From: Xestospongia muta
Lineage: Eukaryota > Porifera > Demospongiae > Haplosclerida > Petrosiidae
Direction of reading: 5' to 3'
Length of the DNA: 64,000 nt
NCBI GenBank assembly: GCA_963693285.1
Contig: OY848926.1
Span: 3,332,501 to 3,396,500 of the forward strand
Part shown: positions 25,501-38,000 of the stretch, piece after piece
How positions within the stretch are numbered: the first letter of the stretch is position 1
Layout of the letters: the number at the start of each line of letters is the position of its first letter
Program-made: the position numbers and the translations under genes
The notes under the pieces: model-generated
Databases searched by the model: none
Seen by the model: only the letters and a program-made list of their open reading frames with translations
Told to the model about the DNA's origin: nothing

Positions 25501-27505
25501 CACAATCTAAAGCTAAAGAAAGGCTGTTAAAAGCTGTTGAATTAGACACTATTGTCAGGTGTACAGACAAAGCATCTTATTCATCCTCTGCTATAGATGC
25601 TCACACTTTCTTTGTGCAAGTATATAAATCTAATGTAGATCTTTATCATCTTTATTATACTAGGTAATTTCATTCTGGAATGATGTGAAGTGGCCAGACA
25701 GAGTAGAGTCTATAGATTATTTTGTTACAGTTGTTCAGGTACACATCATTATGAATATATTATAAATGATCTACTATTTAGAACCTGTGTGAACTGTCTA
25801 CTTGCTATACTAAGCTGATGTTTGACAAGATAAATCCTGAATATTATATTGATAAAGATGGACGTTTCATAGTCACTGAAAAAGTAAAATAACATTTGCA
25901 CACAATCCTCTGTATATTATGATCCAATTATTTTTAGCTCTGTGTCACCCTTAATAACATTCATTATGTTAAGCAAGCGTTAAAAAACATTGAAACTGAG
26001 CTAGACTTATCTACTTACTATAAATGGTTAGATGAAGAAAAAACAGTTAAAGGACCAAAGCTAAGTGAACATGCTCACAATATGATTCTTGATGTATTGG
26101 ATAATGCTGATGAAGACATGTTTAACAAAATTGATTCAATAGTGAAAATCGTCAAGGAAAAGGTGTGGTACATATATTGTATACAGACATGGAAACATTG
26201 TCTCTCTAGTTGTCACCTTGTATATTGGCTTTTTTGCCTGGTATCATGGAAGCTAGTGAAGATATGCCTTCAGATAAAGTTAGTTAAGTCAGGAGATATT
26301 ACTTTATAATATCAATACTGTGTGTTAGGTATTAGAGCCACTATTGGACTATATTGCTACTAATATGGGTAAATTGAGACAAGCATTATTGACTCCAGTC
26401 TTCCTAAAGTAACAAATAATTATCATATATCTATAAATTATTGTTACCATTTTCATATTAGTATTATGAAGGACATATGGCTTGATATTATCAATGAGTT
26501 GAAGGGAGAATATATCAAGTTGTCACAAAAACCAACTGTTAATCGTTCCCTTTATGAATGCTTGAGAGTAACTCTAACTACACTTGGTGACTTCTTTGAA
26601 GCTGATGGAAATGGATTATCACGTACTCAACTGGAGACAGAGGACTACATAGTGAGTAGCTAAACTAATGATGACATGTAATAAGTTTCTTTTCAGGACT
26701 TGTTGGATCTTCTTAGTGTTTCCGTTTTATCAACAGAAGATATCATAAAGAAATTTTGTCACAATTTAGTAAAACAACAGGTATTAAAGTATTGTTATCA
26801 TACATACAGTAGCAGTGCCTATGAAGGGATGGCACATATTGTCCTTTGGAATATATTGGCATAAAACAATGAATATCTCACTTAAAACTGTTTTCAATTC
26901 TTTAAAGTATTTCTTTCTATGTTAATCCCTTTATATGACTTAGTCATAAGTTAAGATAAGGTTTCTTAGCATCACAGACATAATTGGTCAAATGTTAGAT
27001 TTGTTAACCTTTCCATTGCTGCCTCCTCCACTTTATAGCTCACAATAACTCAGTAATCATAAACTGTTTGGATACCAAATTCAGAAACAAATATAGTGAT
27101 TTCAGTAGTTTACTCTTACAAAAGCCATTTTTATGAATAATTAATCAATATTAATAAACACAGAGAATATTTGATTGTAGATCTACAATCATATATCTCT
27201 TTCTTCTGGCAGTATGTATAAACTATTTTCTACTTTGATGTTCACCTAAAAAGAAGATTAGATGATTGTATGACTAATAAGCCAGTGACTATAACCCTAG
27301 CTACAATATATTGAATGATATAAAAGTTGCATAATGATACTTAATTCAATACTTTTTCAAGTATCATTACAACTTATATTGTATTCTGGAGAACATCCTG
27401 TACATGTTTGTCCAGAACTCATGCATTATAGAATAATTTAAGATCCTAGCTACCTTTCTCTAACCACTTTATTTATTAATCACTAATAATTATGTCTTCA
27501 TCACA

Positions 27506-27546
<41 letters not shown>

Positions 27547-28587
27547 ACGTTATTACTTTTCATAACTTGGTTGAACATGAAACCTCTATTGGCTATCAAA
27601 GTGCTACCTTTAAAATTAAGCAAACAAGTACATAAAAACATTTCTATAAATAAAATAAATGTAGAGTACAAACAAAATAGTATATAGAAATGGCAACTGC
27701 CATCATCCTACATAATAGCATATGTGGCACAAGCAAGTAAGGATATTTAGCAATTATCTAACTCTTTTAAATATTGTCAATGATATATTGTTGCATTCTG
27801 TGCCAGTGCTATTTATTATGTAGGGATGATATAGTCACCATTGTTACTATCTTCTTTGCATTCTTTGTATTGGACTGATATTACCCATCCCTATGTTTAC
27901 TTCATTGTTAGAAAATGTTTTTATTTACTTCTATATATACTTGTACATTTATACTAATACATGTTTTGAAGGTTCAATCAAAGGATCAATTTGGTGTCCT
28001 TCATATAAGTCATATTTATGACTATACAAAGAAGGCAGTGATAGTTGAAGTATTGTCTGCTGAGCATATACCTGGACTGAGTCGCAGTGGTAAGTTGATT
28101 TATCTTGTATAATTGTTACTATTACTAATAAGGAAAAAGTGACCCTTATGTCAAGCTGTATCTACTACCAGCAACAATATTTACTGCTGTTAGACGCAAA
28201 ACCCTCAAGACCATTGTGCAGAAGCAGACATTAGATCCAATTTTCAATGAGACATTTGAATTGTAAGTAGTAACACTTTGTCAATTTAATATAATAATAT
28301 ATTTTATATTTATCATTAGGACTGCTGATCCCTCACAACTCAAACAAGATGGCACTATTCTTCTTTTTGCTATGTACAATCAAGATAAATTTGGGCGTCG
28401 CTTTATTGGTATATGTGTTGTACCATGTAATACCATACCTCTGAAAGGAAGGGAACGTAAAATGGAGCATTTACATCTCTTTCACTATGAGCACACTCTT
28501 GCCTTTAAAGAGTTAGAGAGTAGAATGACTGAACCTATGGCTCAAAAGTTTATGAAAACTATGAAAAAATTGGTTTTTAAAAAATAG
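19561..28587 (+). CDS. Munc13-4/BAIAP3-like C2-MUN-C2 protein, copy 2
   Basis: Second tandem paralogue of the granule-priming family. 31 exons, one to one with copy 1: 19561-19619, 19767-19848, 20005-20076, 20145-20243, 20417-20485, 20532-20559, 20614-20652, 22308-22470, 22517-22561, 22605-22707, 22928-23032, 23078-23155, 23206-23318, 23382-23547, 24149-24273, 24445-24535, 24586-24642, 24693-24790, 24840-24888, 24931-25055, 25412-25619, 25664-25738, 25782-25883, 25938-26162, 26210-26278, 26329-26408, 26462-26651, 26697-26780, 27972-28089, 28133-28262, 28320-28587. The 3315 nt close to 1104 residues with no stop. Compared with copy 1, introns 7 (1655 bp), 14 and 28 (1191 bp) are much longer. 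Exon 14 lacks 9 nt found in the other two. Predicted Ca2+ ligands are depleted: C2A loop 1 reads AKNTNDPY, C2B reads LSRSGKSDPY and YNQDKFGRRF, leaving two of five aspartates. The start MKKLNLRKQSMLKM is aligned with that of copy 3. Being open throughout, it is likely functional, perhaps Ca2+-independent. Confidence 0.88.
21092..21280 (+). other. Relic frame with degenerate 2A-like motif, in intron 7
   Basis: A short open frame with a hydrophobic lead (LVIVIHIIVSLMLL) followed by DDIESNPAG at 21149-21175. Hydrophobic stretch plus D-x-E-x-N-P is the layout of 2A-like translational recoding signals at the N-terminus of some non-LTR retrotransposons and sponge or sea-urchin genes; the final Gly-Pro of the motif is not present here. 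The matching intron of copy 3 has the same motif (33637-33663) but a stop codon just upstream. Most likely a retrotransposon remnant older than the duplication. Chance similarity cannot be excluded. Confidence 0.35.
27507..27545. repeat. (TA)n microsatellite
   Basis: TA run in intron 28 of copy 2. The matching run in copy 3 (40036-40060) is shorter, so this locus varies between the duplicates. Confidence 0.95.
27700..27890 (-). repeat. Dispersed MITE-like repeat, copy in intron 28
   Basis: On the minus strand this segment reads ATATCAGTCCAATACAAAG... and CATCCCTACATAATA..., and resembles 30255-30440 read on the plus strand over about 180 bp. Related shorter pieces, sharing GAATGCAAACAAGATAT and TCATCCCTACATGATAAAA, occur in intron 14 of copies 2 and 3 (about 23625-23690 and 36140-36205). 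The copy at 40225-40410 comes from the segmental duplication. No coding capacity; inferred to be a non-autonomous DNA transposon family. Confidence 0.5.
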
Positions 28588-29872
28588 ACTCATATTGAAC
28601 ATCCATTTTATTGTCTCCTATTGTCTCTTCATTAAGATTGTTGTTCATACTATATAAAATGATTTTTGAGTTATTTTTAAACATAACTTATGTTAGTATT
28701 ACATTGGAATGTGCTATTATTTTAGACTTTTTGAAAGCTAACAGTAGTTGAACAATTGTTAATTAAAAGAGAAATACAATATCTAATTTATATAAAATGA
28801 AATGTGAAGATAGATCTCTTTACAGATTGAGAAGACATTCTGAATAAATAAAACGATTATTTCTCTTGAAAAGAATAGATGATAAAGTATTTTAATAATT
28901 TGTATTTTAATAAGCATCCACTAAGTGTTTAAACACATTGGGGCCTTGGTTGATATATGTGACAATTATATAAGAAAGAATTAAGCACAGTGAAAATTGA
29001 TAAAAGTAGTGACATAGCAGCACATTCTCCATCAACTTTAATCTGTGTTCCACCAATATGTAAATGAACTCTTTGTTAGGTTACTGCAGCTGAAATAAAG
29101 TCAACTAAGATATGTCTTGGTCAGGTCCTAACTCCCACAGTTAAAGAACTGTCTTCTCTCAACATAAAGATGTCTTTTGCATTTGTAGAGTTCTGATCAG
29201 TATTCATAAGAGGCTTTGACTTTAGTGCAACCAGCTAGCAGCCTACACTAAAAAAGTATATGCTCTAAGTTTATTGAGTTTCAGCTTATCCCAATATTCA
29301 TAGTTTGTTGGAGCAAATTGTACTTGCAATGGTCATGGCATGTATTTACTAGAAATGGCAGAGCTAGCTTTGGTTCATAAATTTGCTATTATTCCAATAT
29401 GTTTTATGTTTTATATGTACATATCATGTTGACAAGAAACTCTTGTAATGTAAACACTGACTAACTGACTATAACTGTACAATCCTTATATTAAAAGATA
29501 TTACATAATTAGTAATAACAATATTCCATTATTAGATGATAAAGAGCAGTTCTCTACATCTGTACTGTCATTGTCTACTAGAAGTCGAAAAGTTTGAAAT
29601 CAGGATACAGTATGATGGTATGAACAATTATATGGACCTTGCAACCTATTTTTCAAGATCCTTGTAATTGAGTATGGTCTGATTTTTCTTTCCTTTGCTG
29701 CTCTTTGTAATAGTGCTGACCAAACTGGCAATCAAGTTTGCATATTGAAGAAACTGTGAATGGAGTATTGTCAAATTCAAGATTGCAACCATTTATTGTA
29801 TGATTCCAGAAGATTCTTGATTTTGTCTAATATTGTTAATAAAGGATAACATGTACTGTATAATTATATTAT
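28588..29872. other. 3' flank of copy 2 and unique spacer
   Basis: Bases 28588-29080 belong to the segmental duplication and match the flank of copy 3. Bases 29081-29872 have no counterpart in the window, and I see no exon that I can support there. Confidence 0.5.
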
Positions 29873-30130
29873 TTAAGTGCAGCAAAAGATAAAATTAATA
29901 CAGAAATGTTGATACCTTGGATTGACTCTGGTCTGGGTCATGTTTTCTTTGTTCACACCAGGCACATATTTTTTTAGTGGGCTTCGAGTGCCAAAAGAGC
30001 TTTGAGTTGCTATCTTATGACTCTCCAGCAACTCTTCAACATTGTCAATCACACCAGAGTAATAGTGCAGACCAACAGGATGGAGATCACATGCCCAAGG
30101 TGGCTTGGATGAAGTATCTTGCTTGGCCAT
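29873..30130 (-). CDS. Small unknown protein, 85 residues
   Basis: An open frame starting at 30130 (MAKQDTSSKPPWACDLHPVG) and stopping at 29873. I do not recognise the family. It is polar, with a motif-like SPLKKYVPGVNKEN; no signal peptide or membrane segment is apparent. A possible splice donor (AAG|GTATCA, near 29919) would end the exon after NPR and drop the less protein-like tail, but I cannot place a next exon. Support for a real gene: the frame starts 30 bp downstream of TTCCCGCC, an E2F-like element also seen in the LIG1 promoter, and it sits in the only unique segment between the two large duplicates. Size and composition alone would not distinguish it from chance. Confidence 0.4.
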   Translation of the reverse strand: MAKQDTSSKPPWACDLHPVGLHYYSGVIDNVEELLESHKIATQSSFGTRSPLKKYVPGVNKENMTQTRVNPRYQHFCINFIFCCT

Positions 30131-30854
30131 TGTGAGTAATGAAGTTAAAATTGAGAAATTCCCGCCTAAACACGCGTAAACACATGTAGAGATGTGAGTT
30201 GATTAACATGTCATGTGACTTCCGTTCATCAGATCAAGTGAAAGTAGTGTACCCCGTATTATAATATCAGTCCAGTGCAAAGAATGCAAACAAGATATAC
30301 GGATGACAATTGGATCATCACTACATAATAGAACAGGCACAAAATGCAACAATATATCACTGATATTATTTAAGTTAATTTGATAGTTGGCAAATATAAA
30401 TTAATATATATCCTTAATTGTTTGTGCTACCTGTGCTATTGCCTCCTCACAGTACAAAGTCCCCAGCATGCTCCAATGTTCTAGGGAAAAGAATGGCTAC
30501 TATTTGTAGTCTTGACTAACTAAACTTGGTCCCTCAGACAATGGAGCACATTATTTACATGAGTGTACTTCAATATATGTTCTAGGAAAGCAGGGTGTGG
30601 CTAGATTAGATTCTGTCAATGTTACGCTTTATGAGGTGTCAAATGAGTCAAAAAACCCCCATAACATCTGATATATGTATCTAACCTCTGATATATACAT
30701 TTAACCTCTGATATATATTTAGAGGTCAGATAAATATTTCAAATATATATTTAGATATCAGATATATATATTGTAAAGTAGAGGTGTTAGCCAGGCCTAA
30801 CAATCTTTAAATGAATCTTGGAACATATATTCCAAGACTTATTAAAAGATTGTT

Positions 30855-30859
<5 letters not shown>
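30131..30859. other. Intergenic region with MITE-like repeat and AT-rich tandem
   Basis: 30131-30175 has TTCCCGCC and two ACACGCGT/ACATGT-like words just upstream of the small minus-strand frame. About 30255-30440 is a plus-strand member of the dispersed repeat also found at 27700-27890. About 30665-30775 is a degenerate tandem of units like AACCTCTGATATATACATTT and its inverse. No gene seen. Confidence 0.5.
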
Positions 30860-30886
<27 letters not shown>

Positions 30887-31197
30887 GTATAACCAGGCCA
30901 CCACAATATAATGAATCCCTCCTATACCTCTTGTATAAAGTAAAATTTATTAAACAAAAAGTGGTTACATAATCAACAGTCATAAAATTACTTAGTCTTG
31001 GTAACATTGATTCCCACTTTGGTACATGGACATATAGACATGTTAGGAGTTAACATTTTGGCACATAGATATTTTGACATGATATTTTGTGAGTTGACAT
31101 TGCAAGAATGGACATTGTGGGAGTTGACATTCTGGATTAAACTTCCAGGGTCCTACTAATCCATATTTCCTCTCTATGCTACTGTTCTCTCCCTCCC

Positions 31198-31575
31198 CAC
31201 TCCCCCCTCCCCCCCCCCTCCTCTCTCTCTCTCTCAGTATACATACAAAGACAATTATAATCAGATCAATATTTAATTTATTAAATAACAATGACTTGTT
31301 TACGGTTTTAGTATATGAATAATGTTTTATTGTTTTGTTAGTATTCATAGATTTTGGGAAATGGGACACCTACAGTGACTATGAATATGAATACATAACA
31401 CAACAAATAAACTAGACATAAACAAACTGTTTAATTCACAGATCTTCATTAACATGTTTTTAAAAATACTGAGACAGAAACAAAAAATTACAATTTGATT
31501 TTTTTATAATTAATGAAACCATTAATTATAAAAAGGGATGCTAAAGATGACAACACCACAAAGAGTATGAAGATG
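31198..31575. repeat. Extra segment in right duplicate only
   Basis: In the left copy CTCCCTCCCCAC runs straight into CTCATTTTGACAG (near 18112-18130). Here about 378 bp intervene, starting with a C/T-rich run (31195-31236) and ending GATGACAC. Inside is a short inverted repeat TTTTATAATTAATG...CATTAATTATAAAAA (31499-31536). An ACAC/CAC repeat at both edges would allow either an insertion here or a deletion in the other copy. Confidence 0.7.
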
Positions 31576-32041
31576 ACACCTCATTTTGACAGTTTATAAT
31601 TATATATCACACTAAACTCGTCCTTTAGTTAACTATTTGAATACTTTTTCTTCGCAATCTTTTATGATGAAAACTCTTGAGCTGATCTTGTAAATAAGTA
31701 GCACCATAACAATGAAATATCTTAGTTGATGGAATTTAATTACATGCTATTTGTACTCACTGTGGCAATAAAAGTGCTACCTGTTTCTTTTCATTTGAAA
31801 GTATCTCCACTATCAGTAGTACACACTTCTGTACAGTGGCTAGTGGAATCTGATTCTTTCTAAATTACAATTTATATTTAATTTACATACAAATTAGTTT
31901 TATAATTATTATTCATTACTTTCCCGTTGATTCGCATATCTGGTGAAAATACGGTTGCGTGCTACTTGAAGCACCACGACAACCGCTGTAAAAGCAGATC
32001 TTACAGACTTTTCTGATACATGACGTGATATTGACTTCAAA

Positions 32042-35000
32042 ATGAAAAAACTGAATCTACGTATACGAAAACAATCCATGTTAAAGATGGTCGATCATGT
32101 TCACAAGTCAGTTTGTTTTAAATACTATCTATCTATCTACCTACCTCTCTCTATATATTATATATGTGTGTGTGTGTGTGTGTGTATAGGTATGTATGTA
32201 TGTGTAATGCTCAGGGTGTCATTTATGTATATTTATTATTGATTTATCTCATCTTCTTTGCCAGATTTGACAGCGATCATCTTCTAAATGATTATGATCA
32301 TGACAGTACTATGCTTTCATCTATTGATGGATCACCAATTGAAGAAGTATATAAAAATCTATATTATATTATCTGTAATAAGAGTGGTAAATAACCAGTG
32401 TAATCCAAAAGCATCTTTGAATTAGATTGCATTAGATTTGTTTTTATATTTTAAATACACTAATATTTGGTTAGCATTGTAATCTTTCAAATTCGACAAC
32501 AGGGCGACCAGGACAGTATGAAGGATCTTAGATGTGGTAGTGTTGTTACCTTCCATGAACTGTTACCAAGTCAGGTCAAGTATTGTTAGAACTTGTTACT
32601 GTACTCTTGATACTAGATATTGACTTTGTATGTATTTTGTAGATTGAGGATGTGTGTTGTGATACACTCAAGTTATATTATGATCTAGAGCTGATACATA
32701 GTGACCAGGATAACAAGGCAACATTTGATTACATTAAACAAGTAAACAATTATTTTTATAACTTTGTTTGCTATTAATATCTAATAAGTGTTGTTTTTGT
32801 GTCTGACTTTGTTCAGTAGTATAGAAAATTATAAATTAATCATTCTAAATGTAACTTTTAAATTCAATTCAGTTAGTATACTAATGTTGCAATTTATTGC
32901 TTCCACTTTAATAATTCTATTAGGTTTTTAATACAACAGAAGAAAAATTTGCCTCAATAGATGAAATTGCAAGAAAAAATGTAGCTACCAAAGTAAGATA
33001 TATAAAACATGTCTCAATTCTTTATTAAATATATTTATAGGAGAGAGCACTTATCTTGAAATGTAAAAGTAAGTTTATAGGTTGATTACAAGTGTTGTGT
33101 CACATATATAATCTTTCTTCAGTTATTAAAGCAAATGGGTTACCAGCAAAACGTACTAATGGTATGTATATTGATACAGTACAGACATGCAGACATGTTG
33201 AATAATCCTTATGTGTGTATAGGCATCAACAATTGCAGTAGTTAACATTGTTTTACCAGTTTTATGTGTATTTCATTATGGATATTAAGGGATGATTAAA
33301 ATTGATAACATTCACTGCTAGCCTATGTATATGAAATCCATGGTCAGGAATAATTATGCACATATTTATGTCCATTTTATGGTCAAAATGGTGGCTGTCA
33401 TCTTTCGTATGAATAATTGCAACTTTTTAAATTTATGAAACAATCTTTTTCAACATTGATCCAAAAAGTGAATAAGAGACTACCCCTAAACCTTACTCTG
33501 AGGAGCCTGGATGTTACTGGCTCACCTAATTTGTATGGTAGTGCTAAAAGCAAATGATTTGTAAAAATATCATGTTAATAAGTCATTGCAGAATTTAGTC
33601 ATAGTTATACATATCATAGTATCTTAAATATTGTTGGATGATATTGAAAGTAATCCAGCTGGGCCTGCAATAGAAGAGAAAGGAGCAATGGAGAAACAAA
33701 ATATTCAGACAAAAAAGCTTTCAGTTAATGCAAAAATCAATCTAGGAAAGAAGCATCACAAGCTTTGGTGTTAATCCAGAACATTAGAAGTGTTATTGAA
33801 TGCATGATAACTAATAATATTGGATGCCAATTTATTTATCTTTTATTTTCATAATTAACATATAAGTCTGTTAGAGTGGTACTGAAGGATTGTCCAAACT
33901 TGTTCTCCAATCATTAGTCTAAAACATGTCCAGAAATGCATACAATACATTTACAATATTTGATCATTACACAGATTTCCCTATATATAAATAAATGGAC
34001 ACTACCAGGAATGAACATTTTGTAGCAAAAAGTTCTATTGAGTATAAAATAGCTTGTGTCATTTTGTATCTGTTAGTTAAGCATACTGAACTACGTATGC
34101 TGTAATAGTGAATATGATATTTCAATCCAAAATTGTGATAGCTATTTGGCATTTACTAAAATTGATCTGAACACTGTACTAAATAAATAGGAGAACCACT
34201 AAACTTTAATTGAATATGCCCTAGTCATGTTTGACTATACTCTAAAATTATATTATCATCACACTATCATCATTATGTTCAAATTGATTCATAAGTCTTT
34301 ACTTTTTCTTTTTGTACTATAATAATGAGATCCTTAAGTAGTACTTGGCAAATCCATTACATTGCTAATGAAAAATGTGTGTCATGTAAGGTTCAGTGTG
34401 ATGACTTGGGGTTATGGCACACAATAATGATTTGTGACCGTGAATTTCAATATATTATATATATGTAGAATCTGTGTATCTGTAAATTCACTGTACATTA
34501 TCTATTTTGAAGCATTAGAAGTTAGTTCATTTATCTTTAAATAGTCTTATGCTATAAAATATCATCTACTTAGTAGCAAGTCTCATCACTTGAATTATGT
34601 GACAAATGAACACATAAATCTATTACTATTACTGCAATATGTCTGCTTATATTTAACAACCAATTCTGTTCATTAATTCTGTGTTTCTGATAGGATATGC
34701 ATGCATATGTGCTCAAGTATATATGTATGAACATATGTGAATGTATGTGTGAAAATAATTTTAATTCCAGTATAATGAAGATAATTCTATTTTCAGATCC
34801 CCATTGTGTACTTGCTGTCCTTGATAAAAAGCAATTTGACTCTATGGTAGTTCATCGTAATTTTCTTGATTGGAAGGAACAGCAACACATTAGTAATATC
34901 TACAGATCTAGTGTAAAAGAGAAGACACTAGACCCAGAATGGAATGAAACATTTGAACTGTAAGTATATTGGCTATTAAAGCTTAGTTCTGATGTTTATA

Positions 35001-38000
35001 TATATATAGAGATATTACTGATGCACAGGATCAATATCTGGTTATTGAATTATGGTAAATGCACTGTAAAATTGTCTTAACTTTGGAATTATTATAGGAA
35101 CTTTGACAAAACTCACAAAGACAAACCAAAAGGATTTGTAAAATTAGTTTCTGATCCTAAAAAAGATTATTTTCTGGGCAGAGCAGTCTTTTTACTACAG
35201 GTGCTCTTTGTTCTCTGGGCTATAACTATCTATAATCTGCCAAAGACTTTTGAATTTCACTTATATAATCCTATCTTTGGCTTCAACCACTGACAAATTT
35301 TCTAATATATGTTAGAACTAAGTTCCCTTCTTAGACTGCCCTATACTAAAATATTATTGGCATTCCACATTCCTCTATGTAGACATGATATGCATAGTGT
35401 ATAGTCACCTTTTATGGAGTATTTTATACTTTTAGCATGTCCCTGTTGGTGGTGGAGAAAGGATATTTGATGTATTGTCTCGCTCTGGAAAACATTCTCG
35501 AGGAACACTAACAGTCTGGTTAGATATTGCAAGAAAGAAGGTTATAAATATATTAATGAGAGGGAGTGATCTTGTGTATTTTTAGGAGGCTAAATCTGAA
35601 CATGAAGTTCACTCATGTTACAGGCAGTTACTGCAATGCATCATGGAAGCAGAAAGTAAAAAAGTTAGTTTGTATTGTATTTTGTACCTAGTTTATAATC
35701 TGTTTGAATGTAGGACAGTCAAGAATATACTAGACATTGGAATGCCATTTTGCCACCCATTGCTGAAAAGTTATTGACTCAATATTCCTATCTTCACCGC
35801 ATTACTCCATTACAGCAATCTGCAATGTAAGTGTTATTAATATCATTACTGGATCCTCATCTATATAAACTCCGCCCATTAATTATTAGTCGTCTGTCTG
35901 TTCTCTTGGACTATAATAAAGCATATGCTATTGATATAGCTGCTTTATTGGATGTACTACAAAATATACAGCACTATGAAGTTGAAATACCTGATTCAGA
36001 GAGAAGTATCAAAGGAACATCTGTACAGGATTTTGCTGATGGTACATCTGGACCTCCATCATGGGTATGTATTTTGCATGTACACAAGTCATTTGTTTAA
36101 AAACATGAAGTAGAATGTAGAGATAGCTAAGGTCAGTTAATTGCTAAGAATGCAAACAAGATATTAGGGATTACTTTTTTATCATCCCTACATGATAAAA
36201 TGGTTACAGATAGAATGCACTTATATATGTAAGTCAACCTAGATTGTGCTAACAAAATGGTTGCTGAAGCATTCTAAATAATGCTCACATAAAACAATAC
36301 TTGTACTATGTTTTTAATCATGTTGCCACAGTCACTGAATGAAATCATAGTCAACAAAGTTTTTGTCTTAACTACAAAGAATATCAAAGAAATTCAATGT
36401 TTACTAAATTTACACTATTATATTTAACATGTGATTCAGTCACTTTTGCATTGTCATAATAAGAACACTACATAGTATTGAGAGGTTCTGATTAATTATA
36501 TTGACCAGATACTTGAATTTTTTGCCAGTACATTTCAATGGAAATTCTGGGTAATCCTTACATAGACAGTGCTACCCTCTGGCTTCTGCCTTTTTATACA
36601 TTTGATCACTTTGTTTATTTCACTTTAAACAGTACACACACTTGTATTTCTGACATTTATTTTATATAGGTTCTAACTCTCATTGAAAATCTTAAAGAGT
36701 TAGTTTCATATATAATGGACCTAGTGAAAGATCACTTGAATATGTTTAATCTGAAGTCAGACAATGGCATTAACAAATTGCAGAAAAATCTCCAGTAAGA
36801 CCACACCTATATGCATAATTACATTTCTTGCCTGGTATATTATACATGTTGCAGTCCATAGACTATATGTTATGTATAATTACGTTACTACACTACATTT
36901 CAATTTGTGCTACCTTTCTATTTCCATGTACCTTCATTATAGTAATTATTATAATCTTATTTTAAGAGTACTCTATGAAGTTTATCAGATTCGGCTTTAT
37001 AAAGTTCGACAACATCCAGATGATCTAAATTATAAGTATCTATTGACATCAGCTATACAGGTACTATCAATGATGTTGTTACTATATTAGTATTTACAAT
37101 AACTGGTTAGACTGCTGTTTCACAATGGATACTGATATTGTCAGGAAATCTAATGCCACCACATAGTGTAAGTGTAGTATTATTATACAGTGAACACACC
37201 TCCCTAACTACATATAGGGTATTAAGGAAAATTTGCTTGCCTTTAAAGCATTGTGTTCTCATTGTTTAAAACAGTGTGAACAAGGATATAATAAAATTCA
37301 TCCTGTCTTTATGGAGTAAGTAGAACCTCAAACCTCAAGTCATAATTTTATCATCCTTCATTAGAATAGATGTAGACTATTTCTCTCCTTTCTTCACCTC
37401 TTTGGATAAACTGGTTAGTCCTATCTAACTTCACATTTCCTAACTCTGTACATAGCTACATAGTGAGGTTGAGAGTCGATTTAAATTTGAAGAAGACAAT
37501 CCAGATATTATTCTTGTTACATATCAAATTTATCAAATTTTTCAAGATCTGTTTGTTTTTGCTAACAATGTTAATTCTGAGTAAGTCTCACTGCCAATAT
37601 ATTGAACACAACACATTATTTGGTTGCAATATTCATCCAACTATTCAATGTACAAATTATTCAGTTATTTTAATGAGCAATTTTTATCTTACATGGGATG
37701 GATTATTATGGAATGTAGAATTCATGTCAGTTACTCATTGTAAAATTTTTTGGTATGATATATTGTTACAAAGCAACAAATTATAGAGTAAGTAATTCTC
37801 ATGAATTTTGGATTGCATAATATTCCACAGATGTAGCTACAAATTAATTGTTTAAATAACATATTAGTTTTTACAGTGATATGTATTTATCTATTCCAAC
37901 ATTCCATGTATTCACATTATTTAATAATATACCTAGGTTTTTAAGAAAGCAAAAAGTTGATAAGCTTGAAATTATCTCCTACCAGCTTTGGTTCAAACGT

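Larger units (their letters stand above)
17796..29080. repeat. Segmental duplication, left copy (about 11.3 kb)
   Basis: From the AT run ending near 17808 (followed by GTATAACCAGGCCACCAC) to GTTAGG at 29080, this region matches 30860-41836 nearly base for base through promoter, exons, introns and 3' flank of the C2-MUN-C2 genes. The left edge of both copies is an AT dinucleotide run. Differences are scattered substitutions, microsatellite length, and a few insertions: a hAT-like element here (18523-19491), and two segments present only in the other copy (about 31198-31575 and 41450-41688). Confidence 0.93.
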
